Assembly (NCBI GenBank): GCA_002633315.1
Contig: NWBN01000031.1
Coordinates: forward strand, 124,001 to 188,000
DNA from: Bacteroidales bacterium Phil6
GTDB lineage: Bacteria; Bacteroidota; Bacteroidia; Bacteroidales; F082
Length of the DNA stretch: 64,000 bases
Direction: 5' to 3'
Shown: positions 1 through 9,344 of the stretch, piece by piece
How the letters are laid out: every line of letters begins with the position of its first letter
Numbering within the stretch: position 1 is the stretch's first letter
Notes under the pieces: model-generated
What the model saw: the letters and a program-made list of their open reading frames with translations, nothing else
What the model was told of the DNA's origin: nothing
The model's database searches: none
Translations under genes and position numbers: made by a program

Positions 1-1110
1 TTCAACATGACCGATAATTTGTGATTCAATATTGAAATTTTTGGCTATTTCCATCATTGTTTCTGCTGATGCTGTGTCCGTGTAAATTTCAAGTCGGTGT
101 CCCATGTTGAACACTTTGTACATTTCTTTCCAATCTGTTCCGGATGCAGATTGGATCATTCTGAACAAAGGAGGTAATTCGAACATGTTGTCCTTCACTA
201 TGTGCAATTTGTCTATAAAATGCAGTACTTTTGTTTGAGCACCGCCGCTACAATGTATCATGCCATGGATTTTATGGCGTAACTCTTTGAATATTGGGAC
301 CATAATAGGAAGGTAAGTACGGGTGGGAGACAAGATAAGTTTTCCAACATCAACACCTTCCATTTCAGTTGGGTCAGTTAGTCTGTACGGTCCGGAATAA
401 ACCAAGTTTTCAGGCAAACTGTTGTCATAACTTTCTTTGTAATCATTGGAATAACAATGAGAAAGCATATCGTGTCTGGCAGATGTGAGACCATTGCTTC
501 CCATACCGCCATTATATGAATTCTCGTATGAAGCCTTACCGTATGAAGCAAAGCCTACAATGACGTCACCAACCTGTATGTGGTTGTTTATTACTTCATC
601 ACGTCTCATGCGTGTTGTTACGGTACTGTCAACGATAACAGTGCGTACCAAGTCACCGACATCAGCAGTCTCACCTCCGGTAAGATATATTCCAATACCA
701 TGAGAACGCAATGCCGCAAGGAAATCTTCTGTTCCATTTATGATGGCAGATATCACTTCTCCGGGTATAAGATTTTTGTTGCGTCCTATTGTTGACGACA
801 GTAACATGTTGTCAGTAGCACCGACACACATAAGGTCATCGGTGTTCATGACAATGGCATCCTGTGCTATTCCGGCCCATACCGACATGTCTCCTGTTTC
901 TTTCCAATACAAATATGCGAGTGACGACTTGGTGCCGGCGCCGTCGGCATGCATTATATTGCAGAACTCATCGTCTCCTCCCAAGATGTCGGGTATGATT
1001 TTGCAAAAAGCATTAGGATACAGTCCTTTGTCAAGGTTTTTTATTGCTTTGTGGATGTCTTCTTTCTCAGCAGAGACACCTCGAAGTTGATATCTTTGTT
1101 CTATTGGCAT
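1..1110 (-). CDS. purM: Phosphoribosylformylglycinamidine cyclo-ligase (AIR synthase), 3' end cut by window edge
   Basis: AIR synthase closes the imidazole ring of aminoimidazole ribonucleotide using ATP in purine synthesis (cytosol). Reading the minus strand from the ATG at 1110 gives 370 codons without a stop to the window edge, so only the C-terminal end is missing. Visible family features are HADGAGTKS at about residues 54-62, the acidic NTDD at 90-93, LTGGETADVGD at 143-153 and a late SGGAQTKV segment. The long form with an extended loop before the C-terminal half resembles the Bacteroidota version. It begins 17 nt after the stop of the OmpA-family gene and is probably co-transcribed with it. 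Family is secure; exact length unknown. Confidence 0.88.
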   Translation of the reverse strand, partial: MPIEQRYQLRGVSAEKEDIHKAIKNLDKGLYPNAFCKIIPDILGGDDEFCNIMHADGAGTKSSLAYLYWKETGDMSVWAGIAQDAIVMNTDDLMCVGATDNMLLSSTIGRNKNLIPGEVISAIINGTEDFLAALRSHGIGIYLTGGETADVGDLVRTVIVDSTVTTRMRRDEVINNHIQVGDVIVGFASYGKASYENSYNGGMGSNGLTSARHDMLSHCYSNDYKESYDNSLPENLVYSGPYRLTDPTEMEGVDVGKLILSPTRTYLPIMVPIFKELRHKIHGMIHCSGGAQTKVLHFIDKLHIVKDNMFELPPLFRMIQSASGTDWKEMYKVFNMGHRLEIYTDTASAETMMEIAKNFNIESQIIGHVE

Positions 1111-1127
1111 AATATCTTGATATTATG

Positions 1128-3614
1128 TTATTTGAAGATTAATTTCATGGTGTTGATGTCAAACTCAAAGTTGCCGAATTTCTTTAACACTTTTTGTCCA
1201 ATCACCCAGTCGTACAACAAGTTATTATATACAGTAACTTCAACATTGTAAAGAGTCTTGTCGGCTATGCGCATCTCTTTTATGACAAAGACAGAAAGAT
1301 TTTTGATGGCACCTGCAGTGATGATTTTATCTATATCATCGCCTTTGAAGTCATTTTTAGTAATGATACCGTCTTTGAGCATTGCCATGGCTTTGATTTG
1401 TGACACGCCGAAGTCGAATGACTGGTCGTAAGTAATACGTTCTGTATATGCGTTTACAATGGCATTGAACGAGAAGTTACCTCTTGTATCTTGTACAAAG
1501 TCTATTTTATTATCTTCCGGGCGAAGTCTTATTTGTGCAGTCTGATTGTCATTGATATTTGTGCGTGGAACATAGTCTTTACTAAGCACTCTGAACTCTG
1601 TTCTACGATTTAGTTGATGGGCATATTCTTTAAGGTTGTTTGATTCCAGACTGTTGATATATTCTTCTGTCAACTGTGTTCCGGATTTAAATGTATAACC
1701 GTCAAATACATAATCTTTTTGCAATGTTCGTGGCACACGTTCACCGTAACCTTTTGCTGTCAGTCTCAGTGGATCGATACCTCTCAAAATAAGATAATCG
1801 ACTACCGACTGTGCTCTTTTTTGAGACAAGATGTCATTACGTTCCTCGCTGTCGCGGTTATCAGTATGAGAGCCCAATTCTATGGTAATGGTAGGATTGA
1901 TTTGTAGTGTTTCAATAAGACTTTGCAATGAATCTTCAAATTGAGGTTTAAGATCCCATTTGGCGAGGTCATACAAGATATCAGGCAACACCACCGGTTG
2001 ATCCGGTATTGGTGAGAGGTCATAATCTTTGGTGAAATCACGGCTAAACTCCAATCCTATGGTGTTTATTGTGTCAGTCATGGTGAAATAGTTGTCTTTG
2101 TCTATCGTCAGGATATATAACTTGTCGAGGAACACTTGATTGTTGGTGAACAGGAAATTGCCGCTTTCACTGCTCAATGTAGAAGCCACCACTCCGTCTT
2201 CAGCTGTTGACAGACGTACATTAGCTCCTTCCACATATTGAAGAGAGTTAAGGTCTTTAATGTTGCCGGTGACAGTAAACAGAATGGGAGGTTCAATGAA
2301 ATAGTAAATATCGTCGTCAAGACCATTGCGAGAGTCTCTGTTACTTGCGAAAAAGCCTCTTTCTTCCGCAGGATGAAATACTATGGCAAAATCGTTGCCT
2401 ATGGAATTGATAGGAGATCTCAGGTTTTTGGGCACGCCCCAGTTACCTGTGCTGTCTATTGTAGTGACGAAGATATCCAATCCTCCCATTCCTCCATGTC
2501 CGTTTGATGAGAAATAAAGAGTGCTGTCGTTTCTTAAAAAAGGAAACATCTCATCTCCGGCAGTATTGACGACCGGACCGAGGTTAAACGGTCGGGAGAA
2601 ATCAGATCCTTTGTCTTCTCTTGTTGTGACCCAGATGTCTTTACCTCCGAAGCCACCTTTACGGTCGGCGGCGAAATACATTATCAACTCATCGTCTGTC
2701 AGTGTGGGATGTCCTATTACGTCGAGACTGTCAATATTGGCAATAGTTACAGTGACGGGGTCGCCCCACGAACTGCCACTGCGCGAGGATTTCATGATTT
2801 GGCATCCCGACTCTCTGTTTTTATGGTTGGGACAGCGTGTGAAATACATGGTATTGAAGGCTTTGTTGATGAAAGGAGTACCTTCACTGCCTTCACTGTT
2901 TATAATATCGGCATCATCGGCGAGATTCACTTCGCCCCATTCACCGTTTTTGTCCTGTCTTACAGTATAAAAGTCAGCAAAATGTTGTCCTGTTATTACG
3001 TCTTTTTCTTTGGTGACTCCGCCTTCTCTTGATGATGAGAATATTATTTCATTGAAATTGTTGCTCGTCCAGGCTACTCCGAAGTCGCTGCTTCTGGAAT
3101 TAAGGTTTTTCATCCTTGTCACTTCGTATTTGGATGGATATTCCATCCATTCTTGAATATATTGTATATCTTCTGCAGCTCTTTGTCCTCGAGGGTCATC
3201 TGGAACAGCTTCACTGTAAAGATTGTAATAATATAAAGCGTCTTCATATTTCTCTTCAGATTTCAAGACATCGCCATAATACAAATAAACTTCCGGATGT
3301 TCTTTGGGAAATTCAGATTTGACAACTCTTTTGTATTGGGCTGCAGCCAAACGATAAGATTCTGTGAGTCTGTAACATTCACCCAACTGATAGGTGATGC
3401 GAGTCCTTTCGTCTTTATATTTCTTTTTACCTGTTTTCTTATAAGCTTTTTTGTATTTTTCTATTGCAGAGTAATATTGTTTGCGTTCGAATGCTATATC
3501 AGCACTTTTTGCCGGGTTACGACGTTGAGCAATAACATCTTGTGCCGAGACAAAGCATAAAGCAAATAATATTGCGATAAGAATTGATTTTCTCATAGAT
3601 AATATTTTTGACAT
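1128..3614 (-). CDS. PorE-like multidomain OmpA protein (TPR, PD40 propeller, CNA-B-like domain, OmpA) with retropepsin-like C-terminal extension
   Basis: 828-residue exported protein. Seen in order: signal peptide (about 1-29), TPR-like helices (about 37-135), PD40/WD40-like blades (about 165-440, with YFSS/YFAADRKGG-type motifs), a carboxypeptidase-regulatory-like beta domain (about 445-530), and an OmpA peptidoglycan-binding domain (about 542-680) with SHTDN and LSQKRAQSV. This architecture matches the T9SS component PorE of Porphyromonas, which links the secretion complex to peptidoglycan. Residues about 713-828 are extra and resemble a retropepsin-like aspartic protease fold: DFG at 734-736 where DTG is usual, then IGQKVLKKFG near 805-814. 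A second ATG (MRKS) at 3596 would also leave a signal peptide. A promoter lies just upstream. Family secure; the PorE role is inferred from architecture. Confidence 0.82.
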   Translation of the reverse strand: MSKILSMRKSILIAILFALCFVSAQDVIAQRRNPAKSADIAFERKQYYSAIEKYKKAYKKTGKKKYKDERTRITYQLGECYRLTESYRLAAAQYKRVVKSEFPKEHPEVYLYYGDVLKSEEKYEDALYYYNLYSEAVPDDPRGQRAAEDIQYIQEWMEYPSKYEVTRMKNLNSRSSDFGVAWTSNNFNEIIFSSSREGGVTKEKDVITGQHFADFYTVRQDKNGEWGEVNLADDADIINSEGSEGTPFINKAFNTMYFTRCPNHKNRESGCQIMKSSRSGSSWGDPVTVTIANIDSLDVIGHPTLTDDELIMYFAADRKGGFGGKDIWVTTREDKGSDFSRPFNLGPVVNTAGDEMFPFLRNDSTLYFSSNGHGGMGGLDIFVTTIDSTGNWGVPKNLRSPINSIGNDFAIVFHPAEERGFFASNRDSRNGLDDDIYYFIEPPILFTVTGNIKDLNSLQYVEGANVRLSTAEDGVVASTLSSESGNFLFTNNQVFLDKLYILTIDKDNYFTMTDTINTIGLEFSRDFTKDYDLSPIPDQPVVLPDILYDLAKWDLKPQFEDSLQSLIETLQINPTITIELGSHTDNRDSEERNDILSQKRAQSVVDYLILRGIDPLRLTAKGYGERVPRTLQKDYVFDGYTFKSGTQLTEEYINSLESNNLKEYAHQLNRRTEFRVLSKDYVPRTNINDNQTAQIRLRPEDNKIDFVQDTRGNFSFNAIVNAYTERITYDQSFDFGVSQIKAMAMLKDGIITKNDFKGDDIDKIITAGAIKNLSVFVIKEMRIADKTLYNVEVTVYNNLLYDWVIGQKVLKKFGNFEFDINTMKLIFK

Positions 3615-3630
3615 AACGTCTTATATTTTG

Positions 3631-3661
3631 CAAAAGTATAAAATTATTCGTAAAAGAGCAA
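3631..3661 (-). promoter_or_regulatory. Promoter of the PorE-like gene (Bacteroidota type)
   Basis: On the minus strand a TTG (3661-3659) is followed after 20 nt by TACTTTTG (3638-3631). This fits the Bacteroidota primary sigma consensus TTG-N19-21-TAnnTTTG. The ATG lies about 17 nt downstream. Confidence 0.6.
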
Positions 3662-3701
3662 GAAAAATTACTGCGGTGGCATTTGCTGCTTTCAATGTCG
3701 T

Positions 3702-3747
3702 TTTTTCAAAAAAAAGTTCCAACCGAATTTGTATCCGGTTGGAACTT
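3702..3747 (-). terminator. Rho-independent terminator of secDF
   Basis: A perfect 12-bp inverted repeat (3714-3725 with 3736-3747, AAGTTCCAACCG and its complement) is followed on the minus strand by a run of T (complement of 3708-3715). It sits 30 nt past the secDF stop and before the promoter of the next gene. Confidence 0.85.
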
Positions 3748-3777
3748 AATGGGCAGAGATTTTAATATTCTGCGATA

Positions 3778-6700
3778 TTATTTGTTTTTCTTGCTATTTC
3801 CAAGAAGGAGTTCTTCATCATGCTTTTTGCCTTTGAACAGATAGTATGCTATAGGAGAAGCTACAAATAATGATGAATATGTACCGGCCAAGATACCTAC
3901 CAACAGGGCAAATACGAATCCGCGTATAGTCTCACCGCCGAAGATAAAGATGGCGAGCAATACCACTAATGTAGAACCGGAGGTGTTGATCGTACGTAAT
4001 AATGTACTGCTGACACCATTGTTGATACGTTCGAGCCATGTCCTTTTCGGGAATAATTTCACATTCTCACGGATACGGTCGAAAATAACCACTGTATTGT
4101 TGATGGAATAACCGATGATTGTTAATACAGCAGCTATAAACGACTGGTCAACCTCCATGCTGAAAGGAAGAACATTGTAGAACAATGAATACATACCTAT
4201 CACAATTATGGTGTCGTGTGTAAGAGCGATAACGCTGGATACACCATATTCCCATCTTCTGAAACGTATGGCTATGTATGCAAAGATGATAATAAGCGAA
4301 AGAATAACGGCGATGAAAGCGTTGCGTGTCACGTCGTCAGCTATTGTAGCACCAACCTTTTGTGAGCTGAGGATACCAAGCATCATGTCGCTCTTGTCGC
4401 TGTCAGATGTAAATTGTTCGTATGTCAGATCTTTGCTGTAAAATCCTTTAAGACCGTTATAAAGGAGATTTTGAATCTCGCTGTCAACTTCAGGATCATT
4501 GCTGTTGATTTTATATTTAGTAGTGATTTTTACCTGACGGCTTGGTCCGTATGTTTTCACTTCCGGTACATCGTCATTAAACTCAGCTACATCACCCAAT
4601 GCGTTACGCACTTGGTCGACAGAAACCTCTTTGTCGAAACGAACGACATAGTTACGGCCTCCCTTGAAATCAATACCGAGGTTAAGACCTCTCAATGCAA
4701 GAGAACCTACACTGACAAGGATGAATATACCGGCTATGACAAATGCTTTATTGCTGAATTTGATAAAGTCGAAATGAACATCTTTCAAGAAGTTTCTTGT
4801 CAGTTTGTTGGAGAAAGTAATTTCTTTGTTTCTTTTGAGCCAGCCTTCCAACACCAAACGACTGATGAAGATAGATGTAAACAAAGAAGTACAGATACCT
4901 ATCATCAATGTTGTGGCGAAGCCTTGTACGGGACCGGTACCGAATTTAAATAATATGAAACCGGTGAGGAATGTTGTGATGTTACCGTCGAGTATAGCTG
5001 AGTAGGCTGCTTTGTAACCGTCCTGAATGGCTGAACGGAGACCTTTGCCGGCACGAAGCTCTTCTTTAATACGTTCAAAGATAATGACGTTGGAGTCAAC
5101 AGCCATACCCAAAGTAAGCACTATACCTGCGATACCAGGTAGTGTCAATACCGTACCAAATGATGTCAATGCACCGAGCAGGAAAATGATGTTGACTACG
5201 AGTGCCGTGTCAGCTGCAAAACCGGCTTTGCTGTAGAAGAACAGCATGTAAATAAGGACGAGAACGAAAGCTATCACAAATGACCATAGACCGGAATTGA
5301 TGGCTTCCTGACCGAGAGAAGGTCCTACGACGTTTTCTTCAAGTATTCTGGCAGGTGCAGGTAACTTACCGGCTTTCAAAATGTTGGCAAGGTCTTGTGC
5401 CTCTTCCACTGTCATATCGCCGCCCGAGATGGATGAGACTCCGGTAGGTATCTCATCGTTGACGACAGGATAAGAATATACATAATTGTCAAGGACAATA
5501 GCTATCTGTTTTCCAATGTTCTCACCCGTGAGACGTTTCCATGCTTTGGCACCTTCGCTGTTCATTCGCAGTGTTACTTCAACGCCGCCTGTTTGATTGT
5601 AGTCTTGGCGTGCTTCAGTGATTACCTCTCCACCGAGAGCAGCTTTGTTGTCTCTTGACATCTTTAATGCTACGAGGTCAACATATTCTGTTCCGTCTTC
5701 TGCAATATTAGGTTTTACACACCAGGCAAATTTCATGTTACGCGGGAAAACTGATTTCACCTCGTTTATCATTCTGTTTATGTTGGCAGTATCTTTTACC
5801 ATGGCCATACCTACGCGGGCTGTTTGGGCGGGCAAGAACTGTCCTGACTCATTTTGATAGTATGAAGGTTGTAACACTGCATAAAGAGGATTGTTGGCAG
5901 AATATTCTTCCATAGCCTTCTCTCTTGCTAATGTCAATGAGTCTTTACTTTCTATTTTACTCAACAAAGTATTGTCGTCTTCTATCATGATATCAGCACC
6001 TGCTTCTTCGACTTCTTCATTCTCTGTAGAGGTAGTCGTTTTGTTGATTTCAGACAAACGTTTGTTAGCTTCATCAAAATACTGATAAAGTTCGCTGAAA
6101 TTATAAGTCTCCCAAAACTCCAACTGTGCAGTTCCCTGTAACAGTTTACGGACACGTTTCGGGTCTTTGATGCCGGGAAGTTCTACGAGGATACGTCCAG
6201 AACCCTCCAATTTTTGAATATTTGGTTGAGCTACACCGAAACGGTCAATACGAGTTCTCAAGATCTGATATGAACGGTCTATTGCACTGTCGGTCTCATC
6301 TTTGATAACTTTGAGAACCTCGTCGTTTGTTGAGTTGACTGTTATGCCTTTGTCTTTGAATTCATAAAGGAATATGGAGGCTAATCTTGCGTTGGGATCC
6401 AACTGTGAGTAAGCGTCACCGAACAAGTCCACAAAATGTCTCTGGCTGTTGAGATGCTGTTCGTTGGCTATACGCATTGCCTCAACGAAATTAGGGTCGG
6501 TACTGTGGTTTGACAATGCCATGATGATGTCGGGTATTGAAACTTCCATCAACACGTTCATACCACCTTTAAGGTCAAGACCTAAATTAAGTTCATTTTC
6601 TTTGCAATCACGATATGTATAGTTAATTACCGGATATACTTTAACAGTACTCATGGAATCCAAGTAATAATTTTCTCTTGCATCTTGAATGGAATCCAAA

Positions 6701-6885
6701 TAGTAATTAAAAGCTTCTTGATTGCCTTGGGCCAATTCATTAGCCAATCTTTCCGACTCTTCGCTTTTGGCAAATGTATCTGCTTTGTTTTCAATACGTT
6801 TCGTAACAAATGTGAACGACAACTGATACAAAGTAAACACTCCGAGCAATATTGCCAAAAGCTTGATAACTCCTTTGTTCTGCAT
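3778..6885 (-). CDS. secDF: Fused protein translocase subunit SecDF
   Basis: SecDF uses proton-motive force to pull preproteins through SecYEG on the periplasmic side of the inner membrane. The 1035 residues form one continuous frame: an N-terminal membrane segment, a SecD half with LGLDLKGGMN (about 98-107), a long periplasmic P1 region, the LPAPARILEE stretch before the SecD membrane block, then a SecF half with LGIDFKGGRNY at about 735-745 and the conserved GYSINNTVVIFDRIREN near the end. The Bacteroidota arrangement is a SecD-SecF fusion, as here. It has its own promoter upstream and a strong terminator downstream, so it is probably monocistronic. No missing motif was noticed. Confidence 0.95.
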   Translation of the reverse strand: MQNKGVIKLLAILLGVFTLYQLSFTFVTKRIENKADTFAKSEESERLANELAQGNQEAFNYYLDSIQDARENYYLDSMSTVKVYPVINYTYRDCKENELNLGLDLKGGMNVLMEVSIPDIIMALSNHSTDPNFVEAMRIANEQHLNSQRHFVDLFGDAYSQLDPNARLASIFLYEFKDKGITVNSTNDEVLKVIKDETDSAIDRSYQILRTRIDRFGVAQPNIQKLEGSGRILVELPGIKDPKRVRKLLQGTAQLEFWETYNFSELYQYFDEANKRLSEINKTTTSTENEEVEEAGADIMIEDDNTLLSKIESKDSLTLAREKAMEEYSANNPLYAVLQPSYYQNESGQFLPAQTARVGMAMVKDTANINRMINEVKSVFPRNMKFAWCVKPNIAEDGTEYVDLVALKMSRDNKAALGGEVITEARQDYNQTGGVEVTLRMNSEGAKAWKRLTGENIGKQIAIVLDNYVYSYPVVNDEIPTGVSSISGGDMTVEEAQDLANILKAGKLPAPARILEENVVGPSLGQEAINSGLWSFVIAFVLVLIYMLFFYSKAGFAADTALVVNIIFLLGALTSFGTVLTLPGIAGIVLTLGMAVDSNVIIFERIKEELRAGKGLRSAIQDGYKAAYSAILDGNITTFLTGFILFKFGTGPVQGFATTLMIGICTSLFTSIFISRLVLEGWLKRNKEITFSNKLTRNFLKDVHFDFIKFSNKAFVIAGIFILVSVGSLALRGLNLGIDFKGGRNYVVRFDKEVSVDQVRNALGDVAEFNDDVPEVKTYGPSRQVKITTKYKINSNDPEVDSEIQNLLYNGLKGFYSKDLTYEQFTSDSDKSDMMLGILSSQKVGATIADDVTRNAFIAVILSLIIIFAYIAIRFRRWEYGVSSVIALTHDTIIVIGMYSLFYNVLPFSMEVDQSFIAAVLTIIGYSINNTVVIFDRIRENVKLFPKRTWLERINNGVSSTLLRTINTSGSTLVVLLAIFIFGGETIRGFVFALLVGILAGTYSSLFVASPIAYYLFKGKKHDEELLLGNSKKNK

Positions 6886-6934
6886 TGTAAATCTGATTTT
6901 TATAAAAATTAAACTTTTCCTATTTTTTGAGGTG

Positions 6935-6964
6935 CAAAAATACTATATTTTTATTACTAAACAA
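6935..6964 (-). promoter_or_regulatory. secDF promoter
   Basis: Minus strand: TTG at 6964-6962, 19 nt, then TATTTTTG at 6942-6935. Both boxes and the spacing fit the Bacteroidota consensus. The start codon follows about 50 nt later. Confidence 0.6.
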
Positions 6965-7000
6965 AATTTTTTGAAATTTTGGTATAAATAGCGTTGTTTT

Positions 7001-8296
7001 TTAATATTTCAACCACTTCCATATCTCTTTGTATGTCGTTTTTTTACCGTACATCAATATACCGGTACGGTAAATTTTTGCTGCCACCCATGTAATAAAA
7101 ACAAATGTTACTACAAGCAAGGCAACAGACAAGGTTATCTGCCAGTACGGCACTCCGTATGGTATTCTCATCATCATTGCTACCGGAGATGTGAATGGTA
7201 TTATGGACAACCATGTAGCGAAACTGCTGTCCGGATTATTGATTATCATGGTACAACAAACCATTACGAACAACAATGGCAACGATATAGGCAAAACGAA
7301 CTGCTGTTTATCTGTTTCATTGTCCACAAACGAGCCTATTGCAGCGAACAATGCAGCATACAACATGTATCCACCAATAAAATACAGAAGAAAACAAAAT
7401 AGTATTCCTTTGAAGTTGATACTGTTTGCCATTTCCATGGCATTGACAATCATCTGCCGGCTGTCTGTTGTAACAGCTTGTTCATTCATCATTCCTGTCG
7501 AAATCATCTCATGAGGAGTGATGGCGAGCATTCCGGCTGAATATATCAACAGAGTCAACACTATCCATATCATGAACTGTGTCAAACCGACTAATGCCGT
7601 TCCTATGATTTTGCCCATCATCAGTTCAAAAGGTTTCACGGAACTCACGATGACCTCCACAATGCGGTTTGTCTTTTCTTCAATAACACCGCTCATCACC
7701 TGATTACCGAACATGAATATCACCATGTATATCAGCAGTCCGAATCCGAGTCCCAGAAACATCTCCAATATGTTGTATATGTTTTTCTCTTCATTGTTTT
7801 CGTCAAAACGTACACTTGTTATGTTGATATCGACATTGGCAGCCTTGACGAGAGCCGGGTCTATTCCCGAGGCAAGTAATTTTTGTTTTTGCAGTTCCTG
7901 TTTCATGATGTTCTCCAAATAGGAACTCAATGTTATAGGCAATGCTTTCTTACTGTACAACTTGGCGTTTACAGGCAGATTCAGAGAGGTACTCGGGATG
8001 TATAGTATGCCATCATAAACTTCTTGTTCTACAAGTTCTTTCAATGATTCAATGTCTTTGTCTTCAAAAATGAATGTATGTACATCGGTGTTTTTAAACT
8101 TGCCATTGAAAAAGCCTGTTTCATCATTAACGACAATGGTTCTTTTCTTGTCGAATTTTTCCGAGTTGTTCATCAGTATTGTCGGAAGAAACATCAGTGC
8201 GGCAAACAGTATGGGAGTCAATATTGTCATGATGACGAAGCTGCGTTTACGCACTCGAGTCAAATATTCTCTTTTTATGATGATTCCTATTTTCAT
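7001..8296 (-). CDS. ABC transporter permease, ABC-2 (NatB-like) family
   Basis: Inner-membrane subunit of an ABC-2 type exporter, 431 residues. Visible: a cytoplasmic N-terminus with the REYLTRVRKRSF motif typical of NatB/YhaP-like permeases, a first membrane helix at about 22-42, an extracytoplasmic domain of about 130 residues, then about five hydrophobic helices. The GVIEEKTNRIVEVIVSSVKP segment between helices 2 and 3 is the hallmark coupling region of this family. The start codon overlaps the stop of the upstream ATPase gene by 4 nt, so the two are translationally coupled and form one transporter. Substrate cannot be told from sequence; NatB relatives export sodium, others drugs or peptides. 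Confidence 0.85.
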   Translation of the reverse strand: MKIGIIIKREYLTRVRKRSFVIMTILTPILFAALMFLPTILMNNSEKFDKKRTIVVNDETGFFNGKFKNTDVHTFIFEDKDIESLKELVEQEVYDGILYIPSTSLNLPVNAKLYSKKALPITLSSYLENIMKQELQKQKLLASGIDPALVKAANVDINITSVRFDENNEEKNIYNILEMFLGLGFGLLIYMVIFMFGNQVMSGVIEEKTNRIVEVIVSSVKPFELMMGKIIGTALVGLTQFMIWIVLTLLIYSAGMLAITPHEMISTGMMNEQAVTTDSRQMIVNAMEMANSINFKGILFCFLLYFIGGYMLYAALFAAIGSFVDNETDKQQFVLPISLPLLFVMVCCTMIINNPDSSFATWLSIIPFTSPVAMMMRIPYGVPYWQITLSVALLVVTFVFITWVAAKIYRTGILMYGKKTTYKEIWKWLKY

Positions 8297-9222
8297 ATTT
8301 GTGAATTGTTTTTGTCGTTGATTTGTTTGATGAATATGTCGTTTATTGATGGCAACAATTCCTGAAATGAAACAAGACGACCGGTTTTTAATATTGATGT
8401 AATTAATTCATTGGAGTCTGTGTCCTTGTCCGTTTGTATTTTAAGATGAGTCACGCCATTTTGGTTCTTGTCACAATATGTTATTCTATAATAATCAGGG
8501 ATGTGTATTTCTTCACTAAAGTTTTGTATTGCCAATTCAAAGATGTTGTTTTTGAACTGTTGTTTTATTTCAGTCACACTACCTTCAAGAAGCATTTTGC
8601 CTTTGTTGATAAGCATTATATTGTCGCAAAGTTCTTCGACCGATGCCATGTTATGTGTAGAAAACAGAATGGTGGCACCTTTGTCTCGTAAATTCAATAT
8701 TTCATTTTTCAGCAAATTGACGTTGATAGGGTCGAATCCGGAGAAAGGTTCATCGAATATAAGCAGTTTGGGTTCATGTATCACTGTCACGATAAATTGT
8801 ACTTTTTGCTGCATTCCCTTGCTTAGTTCTTCAACTTTTTTGTTCCACCAACTGCCGATCTCGAATTTGCCGAACCAGTATTTAAGTCTTTTTTCTGCTG
8901 TTTTGGCATCTAATCCTTTCAATTGGGCGAGGTAAACCGCCTGTTCTCCGACTTTCATCTTTTTATACAATCCTCTTTCTTCCGGCAGATAACCAATCAT
9001 AGACACATGCTTTGGAGACAGCGGCGTTCCGTCAAACATAATGCGACCTTCATCAGGAGCTGTTATTTGATTCAAGATACGTATCAATGTAGTCTTTCCG
9101 GCACCGTTAGGACCCAGCAATCCAAAGATACTTTGTTTCGGGACGTTGAAACTGACATTGTTTAATGCTTTATAGTCAGAATATGATTTGCTGACATTGA
9201 TTATTTCGATGAATGGTTGCAT
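8293..9222 (-). CDS. ABC transporter ATP-binding protein (NatA-like)
   Basis: ATPase partner of the ABC-2 permease that follows. Motifs in order: Walker A GPNGAGKTT (about 36-44), signature LSKGMQQK, Walker B LLIFDEPFSGFDP and the switch histidine in FSTHNM. A C-terminal extension of about 90 residues follows the nucleotide-binding domain, as in the DUF4162-type ATPases of this exporter group. The ATG at 9222 (MQPFIEI) is chosen; a TTG three codons upstream (9231) is in frame but less likely. An inverted-repeat-like element also found before grpE lies 22 nt upstream. Gene order grpE-dnaJ-ATPase-permease suggests partial read-through from the chaperone genes. Confidence 0.9.
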   Translation of the reverse strand: MQPFIEIINVSKSYSDYKALNNVSFNVPKQSIFGLLGPNGAGKTTLIRILNQITAPDEGRIMFDGTPLSPKHVSMIGYLPEERGLYKKMKVGEQAVYLAQLKGLDAKTAEKRLKYWFGKFEIGSWWNKKVEELSKGMQQKVQFIVTVIHEPKLLIFDEPFSGFDPINVNLLKNEILNLRDKGATILFSTHNMASVEELCDNIMLINKGKMLLEGSVTEIKQQFKNNIFELAIQNFSEEIHIPDYYRITYCDKNQNGVTHLKIQTDKDTDSNELITSILKTGRLVSFQELLPSINDIFIKQINDKNNSQI

Positions 9223-9243
9223 GATTTTCAAATACTAAATAAT

Positions 9244-9259
9244 ATTGACAAAATGACAG
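9244..9259 (-). promoter_or_regulatory. Copy 2 of a 16-nt element shared with the grpE upstream region
   Basis: Minus strand reads CTGTCATTTTGTCAAT, differing at one base from the grpE-upstream copy at 11169-11184. The change turns the TGACA/TGTCA inverted repeat into a TGTCA direct repeat. It lies 22 nt before the ABC ATPase ATG. A role in stress control is only inferred. Confidence 0.4.
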
Positions 9260-9285
9260 TCGGTTAAACATTTATTTGAATAAGG

Positions 9286-9340
9286 TTGCCAATGTCATAT
9301 TAGTGGAAATATTGTAATTTGTAATCATAGACATTGGCAA
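9286..9340 (-). repeat. 11-bp perfect inverted repeat after dnaJ
   Basis: TTGCCAATGTC (9286-9296) pairs exactly with GACATTGGCAA (9330-9340) across a 33-nt loop, 4 nt past the dnaJ stop. No T run follows on the minus strand, so it is more likely an mRNA 3'-end stabiliser or weak terminator than a classical terminator. The loop carries CAATATTTCCAC, also present upstream of grpE. Confidence 0.5.
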
Positions 9341-9344
9341 ATAG

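Noticed and set aside
4414..4953. Plus-strand open frame of 179 codons
   Set aside because: Antisense to secDF with no family match.
9223..9231. Upstream TTG start for the ABC ATPase gene
   Set aside because: An ATG three codons later (9222) fits the family start MQPF/IEI.
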